This document shows, in pieces, positions 1-12,159 of a DNA stretch of 64,000 nt. The notes beneath the pieces are model-generated. The model was not told the DNA's origin. It made no database searches and saw only the letters and a program-made list of their open reading frames with translations. The translations under genes and the position numbers were made by a program. How positions within the stretch are numbered: the first letter of the stretch is position 1; each line of letters opens with the position of its first letter. Source of the stretch: Aulostomus chinensis (taxonomy: Eukaryota; Chordata; Actinopteri; Syngnathiformes; Aulostomidae). The stretch covers positions 21,014,001 through 21,078,000 of the forward strand of contig JBBMOA010000013.1 in assembly GCA_037954235.1 (NCBI GenBank), written 5' to 3'.

Positions 1-337
1 GCCTCTTCATTGGTGTTTCCTCGTGCTATATTTTTTTTCTCTCTCTCTCAGTATTTCAGTCACCTTTTCTCTGTAAAAGCTTTTCTGCCACAGGTAATTT
101 TGGACTTAAGACACTTTGTGCACACAACCTGAAGCCTGCATCTGCTCAGCTGATGCTCAGACGTGGGTTTGCTGGTCCTGCCTCCCCTTAGGCACCAGGG
201 TGTCCCCACTAATCCAATTTACAACTTGCGATGGATCCAGGAGATGCCATCATGTTTTGAAACACCACTGCTCCTCTAAGCTGCAGTGTGCGGGTCCAGT
301 CTGTTCTTCTGGGGCCGACGATCGCTGCTGACACTAA
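1..337. other. Sequence upstream of the first exon candidate, no gene assigned
   Basis: A long pyrimidine tract ending in CTCTCTCTCTCAG near position 50 and a second tract ending in TTCTGCCACAG near 93 both look like 3' splice acceptors. An open frame of about 70 codons follows (roughly 116-331), but it has no recognisable protein signature. This stretch could be intron leading into the exon at 338-565, or an alternative part of that exon. The sequence does not decide between these. Confidence 0.35.
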
Positions 338-565
338 GTAAGCTCCTGTTCCCAAGGCACCGGCAGCACGGACTCCAAGCTGATTCCTGAGTCATTGACT
401 GATTGTGGTCTGCAGTCATCTACTGTCCCTGCTGATGCTAACCCAGCTGGGGTCAGCCTCCAGACCAGCTCTCCAGAGCTTGTGCACCAGTCCTCAGAGT
501 CCTCTAAAATCATCAGAGCTGCAGCTGTCGCTCCAAGTTCCCCCAAGTATACAACCGTTACCCAG
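338..565 (+). CDS. Candidate internal protein-coding exon (partial gene), unknown protein
   Basis: An open frame runs from just after the TAA at 335-337 to a splice donor at CCCAG|GTACGA, so the exon ends at 565 in phase 0. The product is Ser/Thr/Pro/Ala-rich and low in complexity, ending with residues SSPKYTTVTQ. Codon third positions look like coding DNA. The upstream boundary is uncertain. One acceptor is the AG at 337-338. A neater one is GGTCTGCAG ending at 415, which gives a 150-bp exon (416-565) in phase 0 at both ends. The composition suggests a disordered linker or an extracellular stalk. I do not recognise the protein. The antisense and +1 frames are also open here, which weakens the case. 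Confidence 0.45.
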
Positions 566-600
566 GTACGACTGTCTGCCTTGTTGATATAGAGATATTG

Positions 601-734
601 TTTACAGCAGTATTAAGTGATCTCTGACATGCAAAATATCAGATGCAAATCAGGCATGTTTTCCCTGCAGGATATGAGCTGTATCAGAGATCACATTCAG
701 GGAAATGGAACAGGTCTCTATACTGCTGCATAAA
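601..734. repeat. Imperfect inverted repeat (MITE-like or large stem-loop)
   Basis: Outer arms CAGCAGTAT (605-613) and ATACTGCTG (720-728) are perfect complements, and each is bounded outward by TTTA or TAAA. Inner arms GTGATCTCTGA (617-627) and TCAGAGATCAC (684-694) are perfect 11-bp complements in the same nesting order. The whole structure spans about 130 bp and begins 36 bp after the candidate exon's donor. It could be a small nonautonomous DNA transposon or a structured intron element. No target-site duplication was identified. Confidence 0.5.
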
Positions 735-3700
735 TTATTCACACTGTATGCAGAATAAACCTACTTTGATGGAGATCCAACTTATTAAAATTTGCAATGA
801 CTGATAATACTCCTGCATCAAAGTCTTTTTTGGGTCTGGCCATAAACCACCATAACCTCATCCTGCTCCCTTAAAGAGTGTTAGTGATTTTCCTTGGAGA
901 ATATGTCTGTCCACCTCCAGTCCCGGTTGCACTGCCATACAGTGTGGGCAGTTTCAACAGAGGCCTTCAGAGGAGAAAAAATAAAAAAATACACATCCAT
1001 CTGTCTGCACACAGATGGAGAGAAGCGACACAGATTGTAGCTTGATGAAAACACATTCACACAATGCTCCAAAAGTGCACAGACATGCCAGAGTACAGCT
1101 TGTGGGGTAAATAAAAACAGCAACCTTCCAGGGGTTGTTTAGAGTGGCAAGGGGGTTTGTGTTTGACTCTGTTTGGTTTTCCGTATCATGGTGGAATACA
1201 CATTCTCGGGCCCAGAATTCCTCACAGCACTCATGTGTACAAGGGCCCTCTTCCTCTGTCTTCTTATCTTTCTTTCATAATCTCTGATCTTTTGGCCCTC
1301 TTGTTTCTGTTTTTTTTGTTTTTTTTTTTAATGCTTTGGAAAGTCTTAGATATGATGTTGACAAAGATCAGTGTGCAGACTGACAGCAGTGATATCAAAT
1401 AGGCAACAGAGGATGAACTGAGACTTTGCTCAGTCTGTCATGCAGCACCAGAGACAGAGAGCAAGAGAAATGGCTGACAGATGGAAGTTGATGGCTGCAG
1501 ACATCTTGGGAAAGAAAGACTGATGCACCCGGTGAAAAGGTGTGCGTAGGTGTGTTTGATGTAACCCTAGATAGTTGTGTTACGCAGACAACAGGAGTGT
1601 GGATGACTTTTTGGACAAATAGACCGGCTGTTGCAGACTGGAGCGTGCATGTGTACTGGCGCTAGTATTCCCATAGTCAGAGGCAGGTTTTGATGGGGAT
1701 TATGTTTTCTAACAGAGGACAGCAACGCAGTCAGTTTAAATCAGGGGGAAGTGAAGGTAAACGTGTTTTCGGTCTGAACCTGATATACTTAGGTTTTTCA
1801 TCGCTCTTTGGTTTGTTTATTTCTGAATTATTGGTATGTTTATTCCCTAAATGTGAAATTAAGTGTTGCAGCTGTGATTGTGTTTATGCATATCAGGTCG
1901 CTTTCTGCAATTCCGGTAATCATCTGCTGTGAAATTGTGCTCATGTTTCTGCCTTCTGAGACCGCCTCTTATCTGTAATGTGTTTGTAGGAAGAAGTGTA
2001 TGTTATGTAGACATCTCCAAAATCTCATTTCATTTTCTTGAATTTGACCTTTTTTCTTTATATTTAATGTAGGAAAAATTAATTTGGATACAAGAGAATT
2101 CTTGTTTAATACCCGTGTGAATGAAATTGTCACAAAGCGCTGCAATTTGCATTTTGAAGCAGTGCTGACTTCAGTGTGCCACAGCTTTACACAGTAATGA
2201 TGCTGCATTAGTGTTACACATGAAAACAATACGGGCTTAAGATTTAATTATCTACGTGTTATTTATGCAAATATTTTGTTCGACTTAAATGAACGTGCAC
2301 ACTTTTTGTCATACCCTTTTTATAAGGACATAGTCTCCTGTCACCCCGTGTGTAGGCAGCTGAGACCCTCAGAGAACGGCCGACCGCTTGTCAGCTTCGC
2401 ACAGTGAATAGAAGTGGCTGGTCAGGCTGGTTTACCTCTATCATAAGTTACTGAATACACTGTTCTCCAAAACAGTGATTGCCCTCTGTCATGGGAATAG
2501 GATAGTATATAGCATTCATCAAGAAATAACAATTTAAAATGGCAAGATATCATCATTTTTGAGAGTCGGATACATGGCCAGAACTCTGTAACCAGGTAGA
2601 GCAGGTTAGCTGGTCTCTGTGTCTCTCAGCTCTCTGATGCACTCCCAGAAAAGAAGAGGGTATCTATCTTTTTGTCGGGCTATGGGAGAATGGCAAGTAA
2701 ACATAATTCTTAAAAGGCTGGCACGTTGCTTCTGACAAAATGTCAGTCACATCACTGCTGGTGTGCATAGGGATACCTGTTATGATATCGGCTGTTTCTA
2801 GCCGCACAGGGCACGAGTAGGCCCAGAGTTCACGTTTCAAGTGTTTACAAGTTTTCTCTGAGGAGATGCTGGAAAAGCCTCCAGCACATTGTCAGTAACT
2901 TTTGAATGAGGTAAGAGAAGAAAAGCGGATAAGCACATATGGAGCTGTGTTTCTCCTCCACCTGATGTACTGATCCTGCTTCGTGACAGCATCTATTTGC
3001 ATTTTGGTTATGAAGGTCAAGAGGCCATGTAGAGATTGAACATGTGAATGAAATGGTGTCACTCAGGTCATCCCACCTCCATTTCTATAGGTATACCATT
3101 GTCCTTCTTTGAAAGCGTTGTTACTAATTTAAAAGTGTGTAGATAGACTCCATCTGTTCTTGTCTCTCTGACAGTGAGTCGGGAAACATCTCAGCTGAAG
3201 GAGGACATCTATTAAAATTCCTCGCGAGCACATTATAGGCCTTGTCTTGTCTAATATATAGAAGCAAAGCATAAGTGTGATATAGGGCCACATCCATAAA
3301 TGCATGAGGCCAATCTCTTGCCTTTACTGCAACTTTTTGTGCATTTTGATGTTCTGTAGTTACACGGAGAGAAAACTGATGAGAGCAAAAGTAAACAAGT
3401 CATGCACACAAATAAAATTATGTATTTGTGCCAACTGTCAGAGAGAAAGAAGTGAACATTTGGTATGAGCCCTATTTACATGACAAGCCCTTAACCATAG
3501 GTGGGTGTAAAGGCTTGTGGGATTGAATTATGGATGAAGCGTAATCGGAAGTTCTAGGAAAGTGGTTAGGGTGCGTGTGTTAGGAGTATAATGATACACA
3601 GTTTAGTACAACAGGAAGAAACAACAAAATAAAAATGCAAAATGCCAAAAGACCAGGTTTATTTTCATTATTTTAAACAGGCAGTAGAATAATTTTAGTT

Positions 3701-5670
3701 TATTCCAGCTAATTCCTTTAGTCCCACCTTGCATTGGTCATATTTTCTAAGTGCAGAGTAACTTGATTTTAGAACTTCAGGAGGAGGAGGAGTGTTTCAA
3801 TTTGTTCCACTTAAGCTATAGTCTATTTAAACACTGAAAGCATGTGGTGTAACAAAGCTAAAGCACTTGTATTAAACTCATGAAGCCTGAGCTCCTCGAC
3901 TAATGCACATGGGAGCAGAGCTGATGAAGTGTAGATGCCAGTTACCTCAGTAATGGCATCTCGAAGCTGAATAAAAGCAGCATAAATACAGTTTGGGAAC
4001 CCTGTGGTCTTTCTTTTTTTTGCTCAGTTCAAATGATTGGCACATCTGGATGATGTTTTCTGACAGGTGTTTGCATGTTGGATGTATTTCCTCCCACATA
4101 GCAACTACTGACTTCACAACTGGGAACCTGAGATGTTCCTACCCTGCTGGTTGCAGACACACAGACGGGTCTTCCAGCTGAACTCACCATAATTACTTAA
4201 CTACTATTTGTTTGATGTCTTCTTCTGCTGCACTTTTTCTTTTAAAGCATTTGGCAATGTATGTGCGGCGTGGATAAGAACTCCCACGGCCTCTCCGAGC
4301 ATTTCGTTTCATGTATTTTAAATTTCTTGTTTTACTGTTGGAGAAAATGCTTTGCTTGGCAACGGTGGAGGTGATGATTTTGAATTCTGAATTGGTGGGG
4401 GTTTTTTTTCGTTGACAGATCTCCAAGCAGACAGAGGGACGGAGGTCGAGGAATGTTCAGAGAAATTCTGTTAATGACTTCTTTGCCAAAAAGTTTGAGT
4501 TGGTGGGGAATGGAGATAATTATGTGAAGCATTTAGTATTCAGTATGAGCATGTGTCAGGGTCTGTGAATCCCATCCAGGGTATCTTGTGCTCTGTGGAT
4601 TGCCTTCTACTTTGTTAGCTTTGGGTTTGTATTTTAGTCATTTTGAAGGCCTTCCTGTTATTTTACAGTATAGGATGAGTATTTAGTGTTTTCCCCCTAA
4701 ATTGATTGGGATGGAAATTGTTGACTGTGTTAGTTTACAAAGTTTTGAACAAAAAAATTCCTTCTGATACATTTGGATGTATAGATTTAAGATTTCAGTC
4801 ATGGAAAGTTTTCCCAAAAAAATCGTAAAAACACGCAAGAACTGACGAAAGAAATACAAAAGCGGGAAAATGATTTTGATTTAATCTGATCATTTTTCAC
4901 TGTTGCTTTTCTGATGAATAACCAGAGGTTTAAAGAAGTTAGTCCAGTGGTTAAAGTCGGCTTGTATTGCTCTTATTAATGGATGACGGGAAGATGACAA
5001 ATACCTCGCAAATCAGCAGAAAAGTTTACAGTGTCCGTGCGTTATGGAAAAGCTTACAAAGATTTACTTTCATTTTTGAATAATAATAAGATTATTTTTG
5101 TAGCTTGTTTGATATTGCAGTTTGCCTGCTGAAATATGGAGCTTTTGTGTTTTTCCTCCAGTATTGGCCTAATTAAAACTCCAGTGATGAGTGCCAGTTA
5201 CCCTCCTAAAGAGATTTCCTCTTGTGACAAAAACAAGCACTTTTTGTCCCACAAACTCTGAAGCGGACAAAACGTATCAGTTCCAGGGGTTTGCCTTCTC
5301 GCTCACCATTAGGACGATTCTGATCATTGTTGTCCCCTTTCATTCATTTATGCCCCAAAAGAAGAGAAAAATAGTTTTCATGTTTACAAATACTAGATTT
5401 ATCTGCAACACAAAAATATGGTGAGATACTGTAATCCTGTTATTTTGAGACAGCGTGAGAGACGCATCCTTGTTTGGTCTTTGCTGTTTTTGATTAGCTC
5501 GCTGCCGCCTGCAGCTCTGCTTATCTGGACCCTTTGGAGGTGACCTGGCTTAAACCAGGAAACTGCATGGTGGAGATTTCATATCCGCCTGCCTCTCACC
5601 ATGCCAACCGTCCCACCAATCTTAACTCACATGCTTTTGATTCTTTAACGTGAAGTGATCTGCATTGTAG
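735..5670. other. Non-coding stretch, no gene recognised
   Basis: The open frames here are under 90 codons, several of them read through poly-T or low-complexity tracts, and none shows a protein signature. There are short homopolymers (for example T runs near 1310-1330 and 4010) but no clear mobile element. It is consistent with the interior of a large intron or with intergenic DNA. Confidence 0.6.
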
Positions 5671-5697
5671 TGTGTGTGTGTGTGTGTGTGGGGGGGG
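5671..5697. repeat. (TG)10 microsatellite followed by a short G run
   Basis: Ten TG dinucleotides at 5671-5690 are followed by a G run to 5697. This is a simple sequence repeat, probably polymorphic in length. Confidence 0.9.
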
Positions 5698-6218
5698 ATA
5701 CCCCAACAACAAGCCTAATGTAATCACAACCGGAGCACTGCCTAATTAAAGAAGGGTTTCCAAATTAATTACGTAAAGCAAAAGAGAGAAAGGACCCTCA
5801 AGACAGAGAGGTGTTGTTTCTTGCTCTCATCTGTGTGGGTGGCACTAATTAGTCTGGATTTACAATCTGGCAGAGGTGCACAAAGGCTCCAGAACTAATA
5901 TCAGTTCTTGCATTGCTCAGCTAAGTAACTGCAAGTGCTTCCAGTCATTTATTGCCTGTAGAGGCTTGAGCAGGACAGCTAAGTTGCTAAATCTGCACCG
6001 TCTCCAACAACTCAAACAAAGGCTGCGTACATATTCTGTGCACGTGCTCATGGATCTGCACTGTTCTGAAGCCCTCCTCCTCTAACCACCCAAGGGCCGA
6101 CAAAGTGGGGCCGTGCCTGGCTGCAGTGCGGAGTGATCACACTCGTCAAACAAACTGGACTTTACAAATGTGAAAGGATTCAGATCTGATCGGTCAATTC
6201 AAAAATGGATTTAGAGTT
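5698..6218. other. Non-coding stretch, nothing recognised
   Basis: No supported gene or repeat was seen. One 69-codon frame (5876-6085) has no recognisable features. Confidence 0.6.
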
Positions 6219-6536
6219 GGGCTGCACTGTGGTGCAGTGGTTAGCACTGTCGCCTCAGCAAGAAGGTTCCAGGTTCGAGTCCCAGCTCGGGCACAGGATC
6301 TTTCTGTGTGGAGTCTGCATGTTCTCCCCGTGCCTGCATGGGTTCTCTCTGGTACTCCGGCTTCTTGACCGTAGGTATGAATGTGAGTGTGAATGGTTGT
6401 CTGTCTTTGTATGTTGGCCCTGCGATGGACTGGCGAACTGTCCAGGGTGAACCCCGCCTCTCACCTGTTGACGCTGGGATAGGCTCCAGCCCTCCCGTGA
6501 CCCTTTAGGAATAAGTGGAAGACTATGGATGGATGG
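6219..6536 (+). mobile_element. tRNA-derived SINE, copy 1, internally deleted
   Basis: The head carries RNA polymerase III promoter-like boxes: an A-box-like TGGTTAGCACTGT near 6238 and a B-box match GGTTCGAGTCC at 6272-6282. A central region (TGCATGTTCTCCCCGTGCC and following) and a tail with GATAGGCTCCAGCCCTCCC lead into an ATGGATGG repeat end. It is the same family as 51758-52132, but about 54 bp is missing at about 6365 (GGCTTC joined directly to TTGACCGTAGG). The architecture resembles the V-SINE type described in fish; that family name comes from memory, not a search. No convincing target-site duplication was found. Open frames here (for example 6205-6450) are incidental. Confidence 0.85.
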
Positions 6537-7564
6537 TCCTTATTTTTCCTCCTCTCGACAGTCCACGAGGTTAAAATCAGACTGTCTTTGAGCTTGAGTA
6601 TGATTCTGCTGTTCAGCTTTATGATAAATCAGATGAGCTCCAGCATTCCTGCGTTGCCTGCTGTTCAACAGCTTATAGTTACAGCTGGAGGTACAAAATG
6701 AAGTTGCCCAGTTGCAGGAGGTAATTGACTGGCTTTTCAGTGGAAACGCCTGGAGACCACAGTTCCATCTTTGGCTCCCTTCAGGTAATTTGTCCTAGCA
6801 CTTTCTTAATGCTCCAGTGGATGTTTAAATGGTGGGTGCCAGAGGTTTTCTGTGCTGCTTTTTTTGTGACACATCAGGGGGTTGTTCTAAATTGTATTGT
6901 TCCTTTGGTTTGAAATACAATGAATGCAACTGAAACACCCAGGTAGTAGGAGAAGAAGGGCAGCACTATGCCTCGGTTGGGTCACATGAGGTAAATCCAC
7001 GTTAGTGTCTTCTTGTACATTGTTGCACAAGCAGAAAAACAAAATTAAAAAAAAATACAATTGATGGCTTCGTGGAACATGGAGGTAATGCTGTTGGTAT
7101 TCATCTCCCCTTTTTCTTGAACCATTCTTACTCTAGAACTGAAATCAGTAGTTTGGATGTTAGAGCCTTTGCTCCCTGTTGCTATTGTAATAAAAGCAGG
7201 GATGCTGCAAGAAAAGTGAACTCATTTCCCTTTTCCTTTTTTGTGTTCTTCAAATAAGCAACACAAATGATGGGAAAGAAAAGGGTACAGCAAGGACTTT
7301 AAGAAAAGCTCAATGGGCAGTACTTGAGTCACTACGAACCACCGTAGTTCGCAATGTACATTGTATAAAGGAAATAGATAAACTTAGCTTCGTGCTTTAT
7401 TTTCCTTTTAAATAAAACTTGCTTTTATTTATTCATTGTTGTCCTCTGAAAAACATCACGATACCACCGCAGCTGTGCTGATTTTTCTCAAAGACAAAAA
7501 CAGAATAGAGAAAGTCGTTTTTTTTTTCATTGCTGGTTTCTTTGTGTTCATGTTGTGTATGTAA
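6537..7564. other. Non-coding stretch, no gene recognised
   Basis: No supported coding sequence was seen. A perfect 12-bp palindrome CAATGTACATTG lies at about 7353-7364, beside a short ACTACG/CGTAGT stem. Neither is long enough to call a feature with confidence. Confidence 0.55.
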
Positions 7565-7577
7565 GTGTGTGTGTGTG

Positions 7578-7629
<52 letters not shown>
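7565..7629. repeat. Interrupted (GT)n microsatellite
   Basis: About 30 GT units are interrupted by GTTTTTG near 7578-7583. The Val-Cys repeat frame across it is an artefact of the dinucleotide. Confidence 0.95.
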
Positions 7630-7630
<1 letters not shown>

Positions 7631-8664
7631 TCTTCCCAGATTAAAGCCTGTCAGAAAGCCTTTAGATCAAAGCCTTTATGGAGCACAATTCTGATCTGGC
7701 ACCGGAAAGAGAGATGGAAAGGGAAGCTTCTCATCCATGATTTCTCTCTCTGTCAGTAATGCTCCGTACACTTAAAAAGCAAATCACTTGTCATCCATCG
7801 CTTGCTTGCTGACAGTTGGGTGCTCGTGGTCACTGATTGCACATGTAGCACCCTAGTGTATTTCCCATATTTCTCACCTATACATTAACTGTATTCATTG
7901 CATTCTCTTAAAATGATATCAGTTTAACGGTGCACACCCACTGTCCTTGGACTGACATGCTGCAGTCTTTACCAAGGGAAGCGATTAATTTGCTGCACAA
8001 AGCATGCTGGGACACGCGGTACATTGTCTTAGCTGGCGCTGTCTTGAAAATTCCAAAATCAAGGGTGTCAAAAGCAGCAGTTGTGGTTGACAACAGGCTG
8101 AAATAATGGCTCCAGTAATGGAGAAATGAAAGTCTTAAATTGTAGATTTTTATGGTTTGTTTACGTTCCTCCAGTAATCGCTGCAGTCCTACTGTTGATT
8201 CAGCCAGAAAACAGCGGGGAGTTCCTGTAAGGAGAGCTCAGGTTTAGCCCGGCAGAAGGAGGACAGCAAGTGCTAACCCAGGACAGTGTTGTTGCACCAG
8301 GCTAATGAGTATGGCTCAGTAATGACAGATCAATGATTACAGATGATAAGGGACTCTTTCTATTCATTGTTGCTGCTTGCTAAGTTGAAGTCCCTTCCTG
8401 ACTCCCTGGCCTGCAGCAAAATGATGGAGGTCTAGAACAGCTGGAGCAATGGATTTACTAGCTTGCAGGGTCTGATTCTGGCTCAGGGTCATCTCAAGTC
8501 ACAGTCAGGTCCCACAGCTCTCCGCAGACAACTGATGGAGTGCTGACTCATTAGCAGCCACATGGATTTAGTCTCGTTAAGGAAACCCTAATGGATAGAT
8601 TTATCTCATTACATTTGGCACTTCATTAAATACAAATTATATGCGCCTGCAGAAACACGGAGAA
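7630..8664. other. Non-coding stretch, no gene recognised
   Basis: No open frame above about 65 codons, no splice-bounded candidate and no recognisable mobile element was seen. Confidence 0.6.
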
Positions 8665-8687
8665 ACACACACACACACACACACACA
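8665..8687. repeat. (AC)n microsatellite
   Basis: About 11 AC units. Confidence 0.9.
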
Positions 8688-11006
8688 GATTTGTTTTCAT
8701 CACATCAGAGCACATTACCTTGACTTACTTTAATTTCCTGGAGCCTTACCTTAGCTACAGGCTACACCTTACTTAACCAACCCATACCTCACACTAACAT
8801 ACAATGATTAACATACATCAAACAAACACAATCATCTATTTTTCACATATTGGAATGTGAAGGTCAGGAAAACCTATTCGGTCCTTTCAAGTGTCCAAGG
8901 ATCATTATGTGTCAACTTTTTGTTTGGTCAAAGTTAAAGAGACAAACATTTTGATAATTACAGGGTGTTTCCCTGCATGAAAATACTTCTTTAAAGTGCT
9001 TGTTGCGGCTGACTGGCTCCGATTCTTATTTTAAGAGTTGAAGAACATCATTGTTTACTGTGTTGCAATGGGAGGCAAAGCTAATCTGATCCAAGTGGGT
9101 CAAATAATTCATGTTTTCCATCTTTTTTTTTGTTTAATACTATCAGTATCATTCACATTACAAACTAATATCCCGATATAATATCCCACATCGATTCCAA
9201 AAGGAAAGTTTTGAAATACAAAGTGAATATACTGTTTACAAAAAAAAGTTTTTAAGCGTATAACATGGTTGAATGGGGCTTTCCCCGGAAGCAAAGGTGC
9301 ACATTGTCTCCTCTTCCAGATCCCCGGTGGTGAAACAGTTGATAACTGTCAGAAATAAGCAAGCTGAAGATAAGCAGATCAACATTAGCTTGAACAAAGA
9401 CACAGCAATCCTGTAAAGTCGATAAGAAAGGCGGGCTGTACCATTCTGCCCATACTATGGTCAAACCCTAAAATCCTGTCAACAGGATCCAAGCCCCCTG
9501 CTGCTGCCTGGCTTCTACAACTCATGCAGCCCACTCTTGACCCTGCGCTAACCGCCAAAGCAACACTGCTGTTGCATGCATCTGAAGCTCTGAATTCTGA
9601 AGTATGTCTTTGTGTCCAGGGTTTTAGAATCCAAACTGCAGCGTTTGAGGATTGAAAACTAACACGCTGATGTTCGATTGCAGAAATGAACACAAACATC
9701 TTACTCTCATGTGATCTTGCCTGCATTTATCAAGGCTGAGCTTCAAGGTTGAGGAATTCTCAGAGGTATTGATTGACAGCAAAGGTACTAAAGGCTTTTA
9801 ATACGTACTTAGGTTTCCATTAAGTTAATGGATACATTTTTATGTGACCCCATTATAATTATATGAAAATGTTTCCAGTTAGCTCTCAAGGTAACGAGAG
9901 AATCAAACTATTATATTCAATGTGTGGACAGTAATGACTGAAGCTGCAGTGGCCACTTACAAAGATGAAATGTCATTGTGCCGATGCCTCAATCCTCTCC
10001 CTGCATTATGATTCACTGCGTCTCTCATTCATCAGGCTCCAGTTAGACACTATAGTTGTTATTATTCACTCTTCTTCACACTTCGTCTCACCAGTGATTC
10101 TTTTCAAACAATGGATAACAAAAATAGCCTGAGGGCTCCACACAAACTGCTTGAATTATCCTCCTTCTGCTGGTATCAGTATTTCAAAACCGTGCAGAGT
10201 GGACTTCTCTCTGCAGTTGAGCAATAAGCGAGTGCGTGTAATGAACGGTTTAAAAGCTGCTGATGGTCTGAAGGTGCATGACTTCGCTGGATCAATACTG
10301 GTCACATATGATGTGTTGGCATCAGACGGCTGCATCTGTCATTGTTGCACTGGGAGCACATGTTGCCCAATTCAGAACACTTCAACTGTAGCCATAGAGT
10401 TTTTCATGGGTCTTTGTCAAGCTAGCAAATGAATGCATCTGACTGATGACAGATTTCATATATCTAAAACACAGCTGGCCATTTTGAGGCTCTGGATGTT
10501 TTGTCATGCCTGCCTCTTACCCACCACAAGAGAGGCAGGCTTAAGGCAAATACTGAATAATTTATATAAGTAAAGGAACGAGGCAGTGACATTATCAATA
10601 ATGTCAGCGGTGAGGGTGCGTCTGTGCATGAATTAATGGTGAAGAATAAAATGTTGGTTGACTGGAAACACAATGATGGTGCGCTGTGGGACATGGGTGA
10701 GGTATTAGAATAACTTGTTTTCTCTTCGTAAAAGTCAAGATCTCCAGCAATACTTTTCTTCAAAATTAACATCAAATACGGTAAATGAAAGAAACTGACG
10801 ATTCAACTCGAAGAGCGCACACCTCCACCAAGGACACATCACATCCTCGGATCCTAATCTATCTAGAATTTTCCTTTTCTCATCTGTTGTTGCACAAACA
10901 TTTTAAAAGCTTTATCCTAAAGGTCAGACTGGCATGTTTCATTTAAATCACCAAATCTCATACAAAAAAAAAAATCTCTTCCTTTTTTTTTTGTTTTGTT
11001 TAACAG
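8688..11006. other. Non-coding stretch with small hairpin candidates
   Basis: No gene was recognised. A 113-codon minus-strand frame (9385-9726) and a 93-codon plus frame (10151-10432) show no family signature. A hairpin-prone segment at 10508-10540 pairs GCCTGCCT with AGGCAGGC, extended by CTT/AAG. The sequence CACACCTCCACCAAGGACA near 10820 resembles a motif also seen at about 31810 (see that repeat). The last 30 bases form a strong polypyrimidine tract and acceptor for the candidate exon at 11007. Confidence 0.5.
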
Positions 11007-11044
11007 ACTTCCCCGAATTTGACGACATACCCTCCCCAGCAGAG
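11007..11044 (+). CDS. Candidate 38-bp micro-exon
   Basis: A near-ideal acceptor (long T-rich tract ending GTTTAACAG, AG at 11005-11006) is followed by 38 bp and a GTAATA donor at 11045. Two frames are open through it. One gives DFPEFDDIPSPAE if one preceding nucleotide completes the first codon. The other, in phase 0, gives TSPNLTTYPPQQ. The phase-0 frame is compatible with the phase-0 end of the exon at 338-565 on the same strand, 10 kb upstream, but that link is only inference. Micro-exons are typical of neuronal and muscle genes. Chance acceptors and donors are common, so certainty is modest. Confidence 0.35.
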
Positions 11045-12102
11045 GTAATAACGACCCCAAATACAACACTAAATATATGCCCACGCAGGTTCCTGTACCT
11101 GATGTCTAAGGACTCTGACCTCACCCTCTCTGGCTAAGCGAGAAAAACCCGATGGACACATTTAATTGTTTGCGCGGCAGCATTTGTATGAGCAAGCTTG
11201 CACAGCAGAGGTCACCAGTCCTTGTGACCACACAGCCACGGCCGCAGTGTGTAGAATGTAATGGGTCTAAATCAGGACACAGCAGTATTTAATTGAGAAC
11301 AGCAGCAAATCTTCTTGGAGTAAGAAAAGTATCACTGCTGCTTTGTCTCACCCTGTAGCTCCAGATGTTTTATATCCCAACCTATCGAGGCTTTGGTCCC
11401 CCTGACTCCAAACCTGCCGTCAGAATGACATTCCAGCTATCTTCTTTCAGAGCCACGAGCTCGAAAGAGCAGTGTGATGAGAAAAAAAAAGGTACACAAG
11501 TCTTCAAAAAAAAAAAAATTAAATTGTTTCCAACATTAAACAAACACTGAACAAACAGATTTTAATTGTGTCTGCTCAATAAACAGTTATCTAAGTTTCT
11601 CCTAATCAGGCAGATTTGCAGCATTTGAGCCAGAAATCCTGTAGCTTGCAGGTTTGCCTAATTTTAATTAGCAAACATGGCTTTATGTGCCAGTCAGACT
11701 GCAGTATTTTGGCTTATCCGTTCATAGCCTTTTAACTAAATAACATCCATGTTAGACAAAGTATCCCAGAGAACACTGTCATTATCTCGAGCCACAATCT
11801 GAAAGACAATTGTCAGTTAAATTCTGGTATTAGATTTCTGTTTGCTGAACACTGCAATTCACAAGGGCACTGAATTGTTTTTCACTGCAGGTTCCATATT
11901 GAGGTCACCACAGGTTATGTTATCAGTTGGTTTATCCCATGTGGGTCCTGTAAATGTAATAATAGGTTGTTGTTGTTTTTTTCTATTGGCTGTAAGTAGC
12001 AGGCTCATCCATCAAGCGGTAAGTAAACATCCCAATAAACATAAGCCACTCAAAATAAATTGCTATTTATGATCATTAATGCTTGACTCGTCATGTCTGC
12101 AG
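11045..12102. other. Non-coding stretch with a TAATT/AATTA palindrome
   Basis: No gene was seen. At 11652-11676 the sequence pairs GTTTGC with GCAAAC and TAATT with AATTA around a 2-nt centre, with one unpaired C. Paired TAAT cores are typical of homeodomain dimer sites, so this may be a regulatory site. There are also short A runs near 11500-11520. Confidence 0.4.
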
Positions 12103-12159
12103 CATTAAATGTGCTATATATAGAAGTGAGGCCCCTCGTATACGCCACGCTAATCACCG
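12103..12159 (+). CDS. Candidate 57-bp exon with a strong splice donor
   Basis: An acceptor-like TCATGTCTGCAG ends at 12102, and the donor ACCG|GTAAGT is at 12160. The 57-bp interval is open in two frames: one reading LNVLYIEVRPLVYATLIT, which also has an in-frame ATG upstream at 12093, and one reading IKCAIYRSEAPRIRHANH. Its length is a multiple of three. Neither peptide is recognised. The good donor is the main reason to list it; the acceptor's pyrimidine tract is weak. Confidence 0.25.

Noticed and set aside
6231..6300. Functional tRNA gene
   Set aside because: A and B boxes are present, but the cloverleaf is not maintained and the sequence continues into a SINE body and tail.
6205..6508. 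Overlapping plus and minus frames of 66-81 codons
   Set aside because: They lie inside or across a SINE and its tRNA-like head.
7565..7759. Cys-Val repeat protein frame
   Set aside because: Translation of a (GT)n microsatellite.
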